A stretch of DNA of 64,000 nt from Photobacterium indicum (GCF_003026215.1 NZ_PYOC01000010.1:101946-165945); one strand, 5' to 3'. Positions 26,301 to 33,968 are shown, counted from the stretch's first letter. Numbers and translations: made by a program. Notes: a model not told the origin generated them from the letters alone.

Positions 26301-27516
26301 CATCAGCCTCACCCAGTGCCATTTTCTCTAGCTTAACTTCACATACGTGACCATTCGCGTCAGCAATATTTTCAACAGGGTTTGTTAAAAAGTGAAATTT
26401 AACGCCTTCATGCTCAGCTTCTACAATTTCATAATCTTCAGCGGGCATTTCATCACGTGTACGACGGTAAATAAGCGTGGTATCAGCACCGTCACGTACA
26501 GCTGTTCGTGCACAGTCAATTGCAGTATTACCACCACCAATAACGGCTACTTTTTTACCCGTAATATAACGACCTTCAGTGACGTAATCTTTCAGGTAAT
26601 CGACACCTAAATAACAGCCATTAAGATCACTACCGGTATAAGTCATTTCTACGGCTTGCGAGGCACCAACTGCAAGGCATACCGCATCATAATCTTCAGT
26701 GAGTTGCGTGAGTGTGAAATCATCGCCTAACTTCTTAGAGGTCAGTACTTGCATGCCATTTCGGCACATTAGCTCAATTTCTTTTGCCAAAATAGCCTTA
26801 GGCAAACGGTATTCAGGTATACCGTAACGTAACCAACCACCCGCTTCAGGCATCGATTCAAAAACCGTTACATCGTAGCCTTCGTTTGTTAGGTAATAGC
26901 CACACGTTAAGCCGCCAGGGCCACTACCTACAACTGCAATGGACATACCTTTTGATGCTTTCTTTGGCGGTACATAATTTTCTTGTGCAGCAAGATCTAT
27001 ATCGGCTGCATGTCGTTTAAGCTGACGAATGGCTATTGGCTCATCGACTAACCCACGACGGCATTCGGTTTCACAAAATGCAGGACAGACACGACCAATG
27101 GATAACGGCATAGGCAGTGTTCGTTTAATCACCTCTACAGCTTTAACATGATCATCTTGAGAAATATGGTAAAGATAAGATTGAATGTCTACGCCAGCAG
27201 GACATGCTGTTTGGCACGGCGCTTCACAATCAGCATAGTGATCAGAAAGAATACGATTTAGTGCTGTTTGACGAAGCGACGACAGTTCTTCAGACACTGT
27301 TGTGACAGTCATGTTCTCAACGGGTTGAATTTCACAAGCACGTTGAATACCTTGCCCAGCCACATCGACGACACAAAGTTCACAGGGTACTTTTTCGCCA
27401 TTTTTATTAAGACCACAAAGTGACGGTATTTCAATATTACAGTCAGCTGCAGCTTCAAGTAGGGTTTGTTGCACATTTACAGGAAATATTTGTCCATCTA
27501 TCGTGACATTTACCAT
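23359..27516 (-). CDS. Large fused formate dehydrogenase alpha subunit with NAD(P)H-oxidoreductase module
   Basis: A 1385-residue multidomain enzyme. In order: a 2Fe-2S ferredoxin domain (1-75, with PSLCGLNKNGEKVPCELC); a GltD-type N-terminal iron-sulfur segment (about 90-185, CEAPCQTACPAGVDIQSYL); a FAD/NADPH oxidoreductase (about 190-520, VVGSGPGGLTCGYYL and VAVIGGGNTAIDCARTA); two 4Fe-4S ferredoxin motifs (about 625-690, CISCGQCVEAC and CVQCGACVQVCPTGAL); then a molybdopterin oxidoreductase (705 onward, CTYCGVGC cluster). The active-site position is Cys834 in VDHCARLCHAS, where E. coli FdhF has selenocysteine. It likely couples formate oxidation to NAD(P) reduction in the cytoplasm. GAGG precedes the ATG. 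Proteins of this architecture exist in Vibrionaceae; electron acceptor is inferred. Confidence 0.88.
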   Translation of the reverse strand: MVNVTIDGQIFPVNVQQTLLEAAADCNIEIPSLCGLNKNGEKVPCELCVVDVAGQGIQRACEIQPVENMTVTTVSEELSSLRQTALNRILSDHYADCEAPCQTACPAGVDIQSYLYHISQDDHVKAVEVIKRTLPMPLSIGRVCPAFCETECRRGLVDEPIAIRQLKRHAADIDLAAQENYVPPKKASKGMSIAVVGSGPGGLTCGYYLTNEGYDVTVFESMPEAGGWLRYGIPEYRLPKAILAKEIELMCRNGMQVLTSKKLGDDFTLTQLTEDYDAVCLAVGASQAVEMTYTGSDLNGCYLGVDYLKDYVTEGRYITGKKVAVIGGGNTAIDCARTAVRDGADTTLIYRRTRDEMPAEDYEIVEAEHEGVKFHFLTNPVENIADANGHVCEVKLEKMALGEADASGRRRPEPTGQYFTEAFDTVIAAVSQKPDLSFMDKEELELPLTRWNTQDANPNTMHSGLGNVFSIGDFRRGPATAIEAVADGLIAAEAIDRFFDGDMENIPVKLFNSQKERKLKQVAPEQFVEIKKVMRSVMPELSTKERELSFSEVETGFNNDEAMREAARCLECGCQANTDCKLRDYATEYDVAETELTTESCQKFHVDDSSEFIVFDANRCISCGQCVEACNEKAVHGTLSFAKNADGSSASRPECRPGFDKGYSMGDSNCVQCGACVQVCPTGALVDKRDKSQGRIEMLKPVETICTYCGVGCKLTMYVDESLNQIRYVQGVKDSPVNQGMLCVKGRFGFDFVNSKERLTTPLIRKNGELQPASWEEAILLVADKFNAIKAERGGNALAGFSSAKTTNEDNFAFQKFIRRELETNNVDHCARLCHASTVTGLEASIGSGAMTNDIPSIKFSDVVFIIGSDTTSAHPIIASHIKQAIRTGKTRLIVADPKRIDIAEHSELYVAHRPGTDVMLMNGIMQQIIKNGWHDQTYINERTEGFEALKAEVMLDSYAPDKVELITGVKAQDVIKMAQMIGTANRTAVYYSMGITQHTTGHDNVRSVANLQMLCGNIGIEGGGINPLRGQSNVQGACDMGALPNNFPGYQKVQVPEIHAKFAKAWNKPNLPKEDGLTLTEIIDAACHDQVKGLYVMGENPVLSDPNQAHVLEGLEKLDFLVVQDIFLTETAQYADVVLPSCSFAEKSGHFTNTERRVQRITPAVNPPGEAKEDWWIIQSIANAMGSDWAYQSVKDITEEITQLTPQYAGIHWDRVGRDGLQWPCNDNAPDGTRVMHTSQFTRGKGEMAAIPFRYAAELPDAEYPLILTTGRLLEQFHTGTMTRKTRGLDNLAGPRAMISVVDAERLGVRNGEMLKVSTRRGSIETPAFVTKRMQEGVVFVPFHFAEAPANRLTTTATDPHAKIPEFKVAAVKIEKVRVLVETC

Positions 27517-27917
27517 TGATTGCCTCTTTAAGGTTCTCGGTACTGCATCTTATTAATCATTGACCGTAATCATATTTATCAAAATGATATGTACTATAGT
27601 AATGACCGAACATTTATTGTTCTTCGTATTCACGAATGGCAGTAGCTCAAGGATGACTGGAGAAAAATCATCAATTTTTACTTATTCCCACAACGTATCA
27701 AAAGCAGCAGAAAATTCTTTGATTTGGAACACTGTCGGCTGTTATATCTGGAATATTTTATCTGTATGCGGCAGTATCGCACTTAAAATATTCTCTTTCT
27801 TTGGATGTTTAACAAAATTAGACTATTCATCTTTTTTATATAAAACGTGACTTTTACCTAACCGTCGCATTATAATTTACTGATAAATTTAATAATTATT
27901 TGGATTGCAAGCAGATT
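27517..27917. other. Divergent promoter region between formate dehydrogenase and cheV
   Basis: About 400 bp, AT-rich, containing the promoters of both divergent genes. A 96-codon frame inside lacks a ribosome-binding site and a plausible composition, so I do not call a gene. Confidence 0.5.
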
Positions 27918-28883
27918 ATGACCAATATTTTAGATTCAGTTGATCAACGCACTCAACTTGTTGGTCAAAACCGGCTTGAGCTTTTAATCTTTCAACTCAA
28001 TACATCCCAATTTTTTGCTATCAACGTCTTCAAGGTAAAAGAAGTCGTTAAACTTCCTCATCTGAATATTTTACCTGGGTCACATCCCAGCGTGTGCGGT
28101 GTCGCCAATATTCGAGGTACATCCATTCCCGTAATTGATCTACGCAGTGCAATCGGCATGCGTAGTATGGAAAAAAATGATGAGTGCAATATCATTATTA
28201 CTGAGTACAACCGTACTATTCAGGCATTTCTTGTCGGTCAGGTAATGAACATTGTTAATATGACGTGGAAAGATATTCAAGCACCACCAGAACAAGTGGG
28301 ACCTAATAATTACTTAACCGCAATCACTAAAATTGAACGTGATGGCATGCAACGTTTGGTCAGTATTCTGGATGTCGAAAAAGTATTAGCAGAAATCATT
28401 AATTACAATATCCAAATATCGGATGAAGTCTTAGATAAAACCATTGTTAATCAACTTCATGGTCGCAAGATCTTGATTGTCGATGATTCATCTACCGCTC
28501 GTGGTCAAATTCGCGATACCTTGTCTCAACTGGGTATTGAAGTCATCGAAGCTAACGATGGTATGAAAGCCCTAACCTTATTAAAAGGTTGGTGTGATGA
28601 AGGTAAAACAGTCACAGACGAGATTCTTATGATGTTCACCGACGCCGAGATGCCAGAAATGGACGGCTATAAGCTGACACATGAAGTGCGTAATGACCCA
28701 CGCATGAATGATTTATTTATCGCACTGAATACATCGTTGAGTGGCAGTTTCAATGAAGCCATGGTTGAAAAAGTCGGTTGTAATCGTTTTATCTCTAAAT
28801 TCCAGCCTGATGTGTTAGTCGATGTTGTTCAAGAACGTTTACGTGAAGTACTGGGCCATGCACCTACTAGCCACTCGAGTTAA
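27918..28883 (+). CDS. cheV: Chemotaxis coupling protein CheV
   Basis: A 321-residue fusion of an N-terminal CheW-like coupling domain (about 15-160; RLELLIFQLNTSQFFAINVFKVKEV, GVANIRGTSIPVIDL) and a C-terminal receiver domain (about 185-315; KILIVDDSSTARGQI, phosphoacceptor Asp in FTDAEMPEMDGY, Lys in FISKFQ). CheV links chemoreceptors to CheA and adapts signalling by phosphorylation, at the cytoplasmic face of receptor arrays. The start at 27918 (MTNILDSVDQRTQLVGQNRLELL) matches other CheV proteins; a TTG six codons earlier is unlikely. It is not beside other che genes, as is usual for the several CheV paralogues of vibrios. Confidence 0.93.
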   Translation: MTNILDSVDQRTQLVGQNRLELLIFQLNTSQFFAINVFKVKEVVKLPHLNILPGSHPSVCGVANIRGTSIPVIDLRSAIGMRSMEKNDECNIIITEYNRTIQAFLVGQVMNIVNMTWKDIQAPPEQVGPNNYLTAITKIERDGMQRLVSILDVEKVLAEIINYNIQISDEVLDKTIVNQLHGRKILIVDDSSTARGQIRDTLSQLGIEVIEANDGMKALTLLKGWCDEGKTVTDEILMMFTDAEMPEMDGYKLTHEVRNDPRMNDLFIALNTSLSGSFNEAMVEKVGCNRFISKFQPDVLVDVVQERLREVLGHAPTSHSS

Positions 28884-28906
28884 TATTTTTTAAAGAATTT
28901 AATACC

Positions 28907-28969
28907 GATCTGAATAAGTAGCTGATCAGACATTTTCGCAGCAAAAATGATTAGATACTTATTTAGATG
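28907..28969. repeat. Long imperfect inverted repeat (REP-like) after cheV
   Basis: A left arm of 22 bp (28907-28928, GATCTGAATAAGTAGCTGATCA with GATCTGAATAAG core) is mirrored by 28948-28969 (18 of 22 positions) around a 19-nt loop. I recall the AATACCGATCT-AATAAGTA core as dispersed in Vibrionaceae genomes, so it may be a mobile palindrome rather than a terminator. There is no U-tract. Confidence 0.5.
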
Positions 28970-28985
28970 GATTTCACATGAATGA

Positions 28986-29195
28986 TTAGCAATAAATTAT
29001 ACTGAAATGCACTACAGACAACCTCATAAAAGCCGACATTAGTTGCCCCTCATCCACTTTTAAATAACGCCGACAAAACGCGATTATCTTACACTCTGCA
29101 ACGTAAGTTATGCTCTCCCAATCATTGAACGATTTACTCTTATTCAAATACCCCACCACCTTAGTTACATTGTCACTTATATTTGCAACTAGCAT
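28986..29195 (-). CDS. Small hypothetical protein
   Basis: A 69-codon ORF, MLVANISDNVTKVVGYL onward, with two Cys and a helical pattern. It is preceded by AAAAAAGGATTTATTCA, giving AAGGA about 8 nt before the ATG. It begins 22 bp after the stop of the small exported protein gene and so could be the last cistron of the pdsO operon. No family recognised. It has no signal peptide. Confidence 0.45.
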   Translation of the reverse strand: MLVANISDNVTKVVGYLNKSKSFNDWESITYVAECKIIAFCRRYLKVDEGQLMSAFMRLSVVHFSIIYC

Positions 29196-29217
29196 TGAAT
29201 AAATCCTTTTTTCAATA

Positions 29218-29454
29218 TTAAAACCGATGAATGTATTCGTTACTTACTGCGAGTTGCTGCATCCCATCATATTCATGCCATTCAGGCGGGCTCTCTCGAT
29301 CTTGGTTATCAACCAGTTCCAATGTTTCACCGTAAAGTGTGTCTATTTGCGGCTCTCTTATATCTTCAGCCCTTACTGATAGCTGCATGGTAATCAGTAA
29401 AATAATCAGAGTTGGAAGCACCCAACTAGGTGCCTCCGGTTTGTTTGATTTCAT
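29218..29454 (-). CDS. Small exported or membrane-anchored hypothetical protein
   Basis: A 78-residue protein with an N-terminal hydrophobic segment (SWVLPTLIILLITMQLSVRAED, a likely signal peptide cut after VRA or an anchor) and an acidic soluble tail (PQIDTLYGETLELVDNQDRESPPEWHEYDG). The ATG at 29452-29454 follows GAGGAG at ideal distance; an extra in-frame TTG lies one codon upstream. It lies 52 bp behind pdsO on the same strand, so it is probably cotranscribed and may be an accessory of the pds system. It is not a sortase: there is no TLxTC motif. Confidence 0.65.
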   Translation of the reverse strand: MKSNKPEAPSWVLPTLIILLITMQLSVRAEDIREPQIDTLYGETLELVDNQDRESPPEWHEYDGMQQLAVSNEYIHRF

Positions 29455-29506
29455 CAATATCTCCTCTGCCTACTCAATTAAATACACGTCATTAGATACA
29501 ATCTGT

Positions 29507-30265
29507 TTATGGGTATGTATGTGCTGTAAACACATTCTCTTGAGTGCTGCGCAGGGTTACACGGCGGTCAAAAAAATCATTTTCGAAGTTTTGTTCTGAT
29601 TTTAATGGCTCTAAATCACCATAGGCATCAACAAGAAGCTGATCGGTATCGATACCACGAGATTCCAAATAATCACGAACAGCATCAACACGGCGCATTG
29701 ATAAATCAAAATTCTTCTGGCTATCACCTCGGCGATCGGCATACCCAGCGAGTTGCCAACTCATCTCTGGTGACTGCTTCATCATTTCTGCTATTTCATC
29801 AAGTTGTTGCTGGAAAAGCGGCTCGATATCTGATGAACCAGTACGGAAATGTACATTCACTTCGAGCATTAATGCTTGTTGTTCTTCACTTTGTAATTGC
29901 AAATCTTGCTGCAAACGGGCGATCTCGATTTGAGCTTGGTTATAGTTAATATCTACACGCTCAAGTTCAGTATTGCGCGCAGTTAACTCTGCCATATCTT
30001 CGTTTTGAGATTTAATATGCTCATCTTGCCCGACAGCTGTACCAACAATTCCGCCGACCATTGCGCCGATAATAGCGCCAACAGGGCCCCCGACTAATGC
30101 CCCAAAAGCAGCACCCGATCCTAATCCTATGAGTTGCTCTTGCTCACCAACGACATATGTTTCGTCTGCAGTTTGCAGGTCTGCTTGGTTAGCATAAGCA
30201 GTTGGTGCCATTGTTGAAGTAAGAAGTGCTGCTGTAACCAAAGTTGTAATTAATTGCTTTTTCAT
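29507..30265 (-). CDS. pdsO: PdsO-like OmpA-family protein of the dedicated sortase system
   Basis: A 252-residue exported protein. A signal peptide ends at AYANQ (about 26). A glycine-rich, glycine-zipper-like hydrophobic segment follows (LGSGAAFGALVGGPVGAIIGAMVGGIVGTAVG, about 48-80). Then comes a coiled coil (85-130) and an OmpA C-terminal peptidoglycan-binding domain (VNVHFRTGSSDIEPLF; LAGYADRRGDSQKNFDLSMRRVDAVRDYL). This composition matches the OmpA-like protein associated with the proteobacterial dedicated sortase system. It is divergent from the matching response regulator and kinase genes, which is what supports the specific name. Confidence 0.8.
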   Translation of the reverse strand: MKKQLITTLVTAALLTSTMAPTAYANQADLQTADETYVVGEQEQLIGLGSGAAFGALVGGPVGAIIGAMVGGIVGTAVGQDEHIKSQNEDMAELTARNTELERVDINYNQAQIEIARLQQDLQLQSEEQQALMLEVNVHFRTGSSDIEPLFQQQLDEIAEMMKQSPEMSWQLAGYADRRGDSQKNFDLSMRRVDAVRDYLESRGIDTDQLLVDAYGDLEPLKSEQNFENDFFDRRVTLRSTQENVFTAHTYP

Positions 30266-30524
30266 GATGTATTCCTCATCGTTTTATTTATTATGAGTAA
30301 CCTGCAACGCGTATTCTTTATTGAAGTAACGTTTCAAAGCGGGTTGCCGTTTCGATGTAGTCATTAAAGCAAGTTGATCTGGCAATATAGAGGAAAGAAA
30401 ATGGCAATGCGGTGATCAAATGTGGCGAAAAAAAGGCAATGTGTTTTCGTCCCTTTTTTAGTCCATTTTTTGTTGTATAGTCAGCACATAGAAACAATAC
30501 ATATAAAAGAGAAACAAGGTTCCC

Positions 30525-31211
30525 ATGAAAAGAATTGCAATCGTTGAAGATGAAGTCGCCATCCGTGAGAACTACACCGACGTATTGGTAAAGCATGGCT
30601 ATAGCGTTCAAGGATACGATAACCGCCCAGACGCATTAACCGCCTTTCAAGAACGTTTACCCGATTTGGCAATCATAGACATCGGCTTACAAGATGAAAT
30701 TGATGGTGGTTTTTCGCTATGCCAATCATTGCGAGCCATGTCTTCAACGGTTCCTATTATCTTTTTAACGGCTAGAGACAGTGATTTTGATACGGTTTGT
30801 GGTTTACGCATGGGCGCTGATGATTACCTCACCAAAGACATCAGCTTGCCGCATTTGATTGCTCGTATTGCAGCGTTATTTCGCCGCAGTGAAGTAATGG
30901 CAAGCCCTACCGAGCAAGAGTCGTTAATTGAACGAGGTTCACTGACTATTGATCAAAACCGTATGCAGGTTTTTTGGAAGCACCAACCTATTGAATTAAC
31001 AGTGACAGAATTCTGGATGATTTATGCGCTAGCTAAACGCCCTGGCCATGTTAAAAGTCGTGATGACTTAATGCAGGCGGCACAAGTGGTAGTTGATGAC
31101 AGCACGATAACTTCTCATGTGAAGCGTATTCGCAAGAAATTTATTCAATGTGACAACGAGTTTGATTGTATCCATACCGTTTACGGTATGGGTTATCGCT
31201 GGGGTGTATAA
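30525..31211 (+). CDS. pdsR: PdsR-like OmpR-family response regulator
   Basis: A 228-residue response regulator: receiver domain (1-120, acidic pair near EDE 8-10, phosphoacceptor Asp52 in AIIDIGLQDEIDGG, Lys in DDYLTKDISLPHL) and a C-terminal winged-helix (about 130-228, LTVTEFWMIYALAKRPGHVKSRDDLM, VVDDSTITSHVKRIRKKF, VYGMGYRWG). The IGL-DEIDGG and LTKDISLPHLIARIAALFRR stretches are distinctive of the dedicated-sortase regulator group. Its stop directly abuts the kinase start codon, so the two are translationally coupled. Confidence 0.85.
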   Translation: MKRIAIVEDEVAIRENYTDVLVKHGYSVQGYDNRPDALTAFQERLPDLAIIDIGLQDEIDGGFSLCQSLRAMSSTVPIIFLTARDSDFDTVCGLRMGADDYLTKDISLPHLIARIAALFRRSEVMASPTEQESLIERGSLTIDQNRMQVFWKHQPIELTVTEFWMIYALAKRPGHVKSRDDLMQAAQVVVDDSTITSHVKRIRKKFIQCDNEFDCIHTVYGMGYRWGV

Positions 31212-33473
31212 GTGCGTATGAAAGCTAGAATGATGAAATTCACTCCCCAATTACGCCTTGGTTTGCGCACAAAAGTCATTCTAATATCAAGTTTCTTACT
31301 GTTACTTCCTTGGCTTGGATATAAATATGTTTGGGAAATGGAAAAACTGCTTCGTCAGGGTCAAGAGCAAACATTGATTGGCACCACTCGTGCTGTCGCA
31401 ACCGCATTAAATGAACGCCCTAATCTGTTTAATCTTCAAGCCAGTTTTCTTAAATCGGTCGAAAAAGGTAAAGATCTGTATGCTTACGACTTACAAAACC
31501 CGATCAAGCTAGATGGAAAACTGTCTGATTGGCACGATTACGATAGCCAGATGGTCAATTATGGTCGTGATTATGTACAATTCAGCCGTCGTCCTTATTC
31601 CGCATCAAACAGCATTAACTTCAAACACATGGTCGGTAAATATCAAGGCTACCTTTACGCAGTATTCGAGGTAAATGATAAGTCGCCGATTATGCGCCGT
31701 AAAAATTCGACACGGGTTGATCGAAGTGATCACTTAATTATTGCGATGACATCGCCAAACGGTGAATTTCAACGTTATGTTATTTCACCTTATGAAAGTG
31801 GCTGGGTAAATGCTTTTCATATAACAGAACCCACTGACGATAATCAAGATTCGGCTACAAGTTATAATACCAGCATGATCGATCCCGCTTCTTTAGTGGC
31901 AGCCAGTGATATTCAAGGCTTTTGGCAAAATACAGAAAGCGGCTATAACCTTGAGCTCCGAATTCCATTAACGATGCTCGGTAATAAACTAGGTTTTGCA
32001 TTTTACGATATAAACAATAGCCGTAATCGTATTATTGATACCATAATTGGCACATCTAATACATCGCACCTTAATCGATTAGGAACAGTATTGGTTCCAT
32101 CACCTGAAATAGATAAAATTTTAAAAGGTATGGGACATAACAGTTCGCGTATCTCTGTTATCGACCGTCATCAACGAATATTGGCTCAAACTGGTGACAT
32201 TCAAGATTCTGATGGTGTTTGGTCTTCATCTGTAAAATACAGTGAAGATGATGATTCGTGGTGGTCGGCATTTGAACAAAATGTATTACATCCCTTGTAC
32301 TACAAATTTCTTATTTCAGCACCTCAGCAGTTTATCGACTCTCAACAGGATGCAGCAAACCTTAAAGGTGTCCATATATCACAAGCATTACAAGGCAGAG
32401 GCTATTCACAATGGCGACTCTCTGAAGATAAAAAAGCCATGATATTAGCGGCAGCCTACCCCATCTGGCTTGATAATAATGTAATGGGGGCAGTCGTTGC
32501 TGAAGAATCGACGAATGGCATCCAAACATTGCGTAATCGTGCTTTAGAAAAGTTGTTTAATATTATTCTAGCTATTATGGCAATAGGAACCATTACCTTA
32601 TTCTTATTCGCTTCAAATATTTCATCGCGAATTCGGCAATTAAGAGACGAAGCTGAGCTGTCAATTGACAGCCAAGGGCGCATTCAGAAAACCATTTCTC
32701 CAGCCAAGGGCAGTGATGAGATTGCCGATCTTTCTCGAAGTTTAGCTTCTATGGTTGGGCGATTAGGGCAATATAATCATTATTTAGAGAACCTATCTTC
32801 ACGCTTATCACATGAACTACGTACCCCCGTAGCGGTAGTACGTTCTTCAATTGAAAACCTTTCAATGCATAACCAAGATGAAGATTCACAGCGCTATATC
32901 GCACGGGCACAAGATGGTATTCACCGCTTAAGTACGATCCTGTCAAGTATGACGGAAGCTACACGTATTGAGCAGAGTCTTCAAGGTGCAGAAAAAGAGA
33001 AATTCCCGCTGAATGAGCTAGTAACAGGCTGTATGCACGGTTATCAAATGGCATTTCCTGAGCAACAATTTAAAGTGCAAGTACCCGAAGTGAATGTGAT
33101 GATCGAAGGTGCACCTGATTACCTTGCGCAGCTCTTGGATAAGTTAATCGCTAATGCGGAAGATTTCAGCCACAACGAATCTGAAATTGAAGTCAGCCTT
33201 TCTAGTGAAACGATTCAAGCACAAACATACGCTTCTATAATCGTCAGTAATCATGGCCCTTTACTGCCTGATAACATGACGGATCAATTACTAAACTCAA
33301 TGATCTCAATTAGAACCCAAGACAAGCAAAATAAGCCTCATTTAGGATTGGGATTGTTTATTGCGAGACTCATAACTGAATATCATAATGGCAAAATTAT
33401 GCTTAGAAATAGAACGGATAATAAAGGTGTAGAAGTCATTGTTACCCTGCCTTTAGGTACCAACGATAAATAA
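31212..33473 (+). CDS. pdsS: PdsS-like sensor histidine kinase with CBM9-like periplasmic domain
   Basis: A 753-residue membrane kinase. An N-terminal helix (about 17-33) is followed by a large periplasmic sensor with a carbohydrate-binding-module-9-like segment (DLQNPIKLDGKLSDWHDY... through GYNLELRIPLTMLG), a second membrane helix (about 445-465, FNIILAIMAIGTITLFLFA), HAMP, HisKA (LSHELRTPVAVVRSS) and an ATPase domain ending HLGLGLFIARLI. The usual D-x-G-x-G loop is degenerate (VSNHGPLLPD). Start is GTG at 31212 directly after the pdsR stop; ATG at 31218 is an alternative. This matches the dedicated-sortase kinase group in length and order. The CBM9-like domain suggests a sugar or cell-wall signal. 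Confidence 0.85.
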   Translation: MRMKARMMKFTPQLRLGLRTKVILISSFLLLLPWLGYKYVWEMEKLLRQGQEQTLIGTTRAVATALNERPNLFNLQASFLKSVEKGKDLYAYDLQNPIKLDGKLSDWHDYDSQMVNYGRDYVQFSRRPYSASNSINFKHMVGKYQGYLYAVFEVNDKSPIMRRKNSTRVDRSDHLIIAMTSPNGEFQRYVISPYESGWVNAFHITEPTDDNQDSATSYNTSMIDPASLVAASDIQGFWQNTESGYNLELRIPLTMLGNKLGFAFYDINNSRNRIIDTIIGTSNTSHLNRLGTVLVPSPEIDKILKGMGHNSSRISVIDRHQRILAQTGDIQDSDGVWSSSVKYSEDDDSWWSAFEQNVLHPLYYKFLISAPQQFIDSQQDAANLKGVHISQALQGRGYSQWRLSEDKKAMILAAAYPIWLDNNVMGAVVAEESTNGIQTLRNRALEKLFNIILAIMAIGTITLFLFASNISSRIRQLRDEAELSIDSQGRIQKTISPAKGSDEIADLSRSLASMVGRLGQYNHYLENLSSRLSHELRTPVAVVRSSIENLSMHNQDEDSQRYIARAQDGIHRLSTILSSMTEATRIEQSLQGAEKEKFPLNELVTGCMHGYQMAFPEQQFKVQVPEVNVMIEGAPDYLAQLLDKLIANAEDFSHNESEIEVSLSSETIQAQTYASIIVSNHGPLLPDNMTDQLLNSMISIRTQDKQNKPHLGLGLFIARLITEYHNGKIMLRNRTDNKGVEVIVTLPLGTNDK

Positions 33474-33495
33474 GGCATAGGAAGGCTTGAATATA

Positions 33496-33554
33496 TATAC
33501 CCAAGTTACCTCAAGATGCTCGTTTCAGCGAGAATTTGAGGTAGCTTGGGTATA
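33496..33554. repeat. TATACCCAAG-ended dispersed repeat, copy 3 (minimal)
   Basis: 59 bp consisting of little more than the two ends: TATACCCAAGTTACCTCAA, then GATGCTCGTTTCAGCGAGAA, then the right terminal repeat TTGAGGTAGCTTGGGTATA. It looks like an internally deleted derivative of the 266-bp copy at 16555. It lies 22 bp past the pdsS stop and can fold into a perfect hairpin. Confidence 0.8.
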
Positions 33555-33597
33555 CCTGTGATGCATTTATTTTTAATAGAAACTAAAATGAATATAT

Positions 33598-33640
33598 AAA
33601 ATAACGCCTAATACTTTAATAAGTATTGGCGTTATTTTAA
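33598..33640. terminator. Bidirectional terminator between pdsS and the tiny-ORF cluster
   Basis: AAAATAACGCC (33598-33608) and GGCGTTATTTT (33628-33638) pair perfectly, extended by AATACTT/AAGTATT. T-rich tails lie on both strands. Confidence 0.8.
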
Positions 33641-33710
33641 CACAAGAGATTTTGAGCTCGTAAATAATCTATACATCAAGTAATACATCTAGCTAATAAT
33701 ACATTTATCA

Positions 33711-33797
33711 TTAAGCCATTACTGCAGCAGAATACAAGCCAATTGCAACTAAGATAGCAGCAATGGCCAATAGAACCTCAAAAAGCATATTTGGCAT
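33711..33797 (-). CDS. Tiny single-helix membrane protein (28 aa)
   Basis: A 28-codon ORF encoding MPNMLFEVLLAIAAILVAIG and LYSAAVMA, essentially one transmembrane helix. GGAT lies about 6 nt upstream of the ATG, overlapping the end of the preceding ORF (stop at 33801). It is the last of three minus-strand tiny ORFs before the shared terminator. Single-helix proteins of this size are often subunits of respiratory or transport complexes, but no such complex is next to it. No family recognised. Confidence 0.5.
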   Translation of the reverse strand: MPNMLFEVLLAIAAILVAIGLYSAAVMA

Positions 33798-33800
33798 AGT

Positions 33801-33955
33801 TTATCCAACTAGTGACCACCAAGCCCAGCTTTCGGCGCCACTCATTACCCAGCCTAATGTCAACATTGAAAGCGTCATACCGTATCCAATAACAATATAT
33901 TTACTCAGTACTTTCAATTCAGTGACTATAGCGAAGGTTGTGCATTTACAGACAT
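33801..33955 (-). pseudogene. Tiny membrane-protein ORF with apparent frameshift
   Basis: An ATG at 33953-33955 with a strong site (AGAGGG, 6 nt spacing) starts MSVNAQPSL but meets a stop after nine codons. The neighbouring frame then reads ELKVLSKYIVIGYGMTLSML, TLGWVMSGAESWAWWSLVG to a stop at 33801, a clear membrane helix with a Trp-rich end. Joining them needs one frameshift near 33920-33930. Alternatives are a TTG start at 33917 (38 aa) with the nine-codon ORF as a leader, or a base-call error. The strong ribosome-binding site in the first frame and the good protein in the second make a frameshift the simplest reading. Confidence 0.45.
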
Positions 33956-33968
33956 ATTAAACCCTCTA

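Noticed and set aside
27560..27850. 96-codon ORF between formate dehydrogenase and cheV
   Set aside because: No ribosome-binding site, no recognisable domain, and composition like random AT-rich DNA; lies in a divergent promoter region.
30318..30672. Two minus-strand ORFs before and over the start of pdsR
   Set aside because: They overlap the divergent promoter region and the pdsR coding start in other frames, with no ribosome-binding sites.
33763..33960. 65-codon + strand ORF
   Set aside because: Antisense to the better supported tiny membrane-protein ORFs; lacks a ribosome-binding site.
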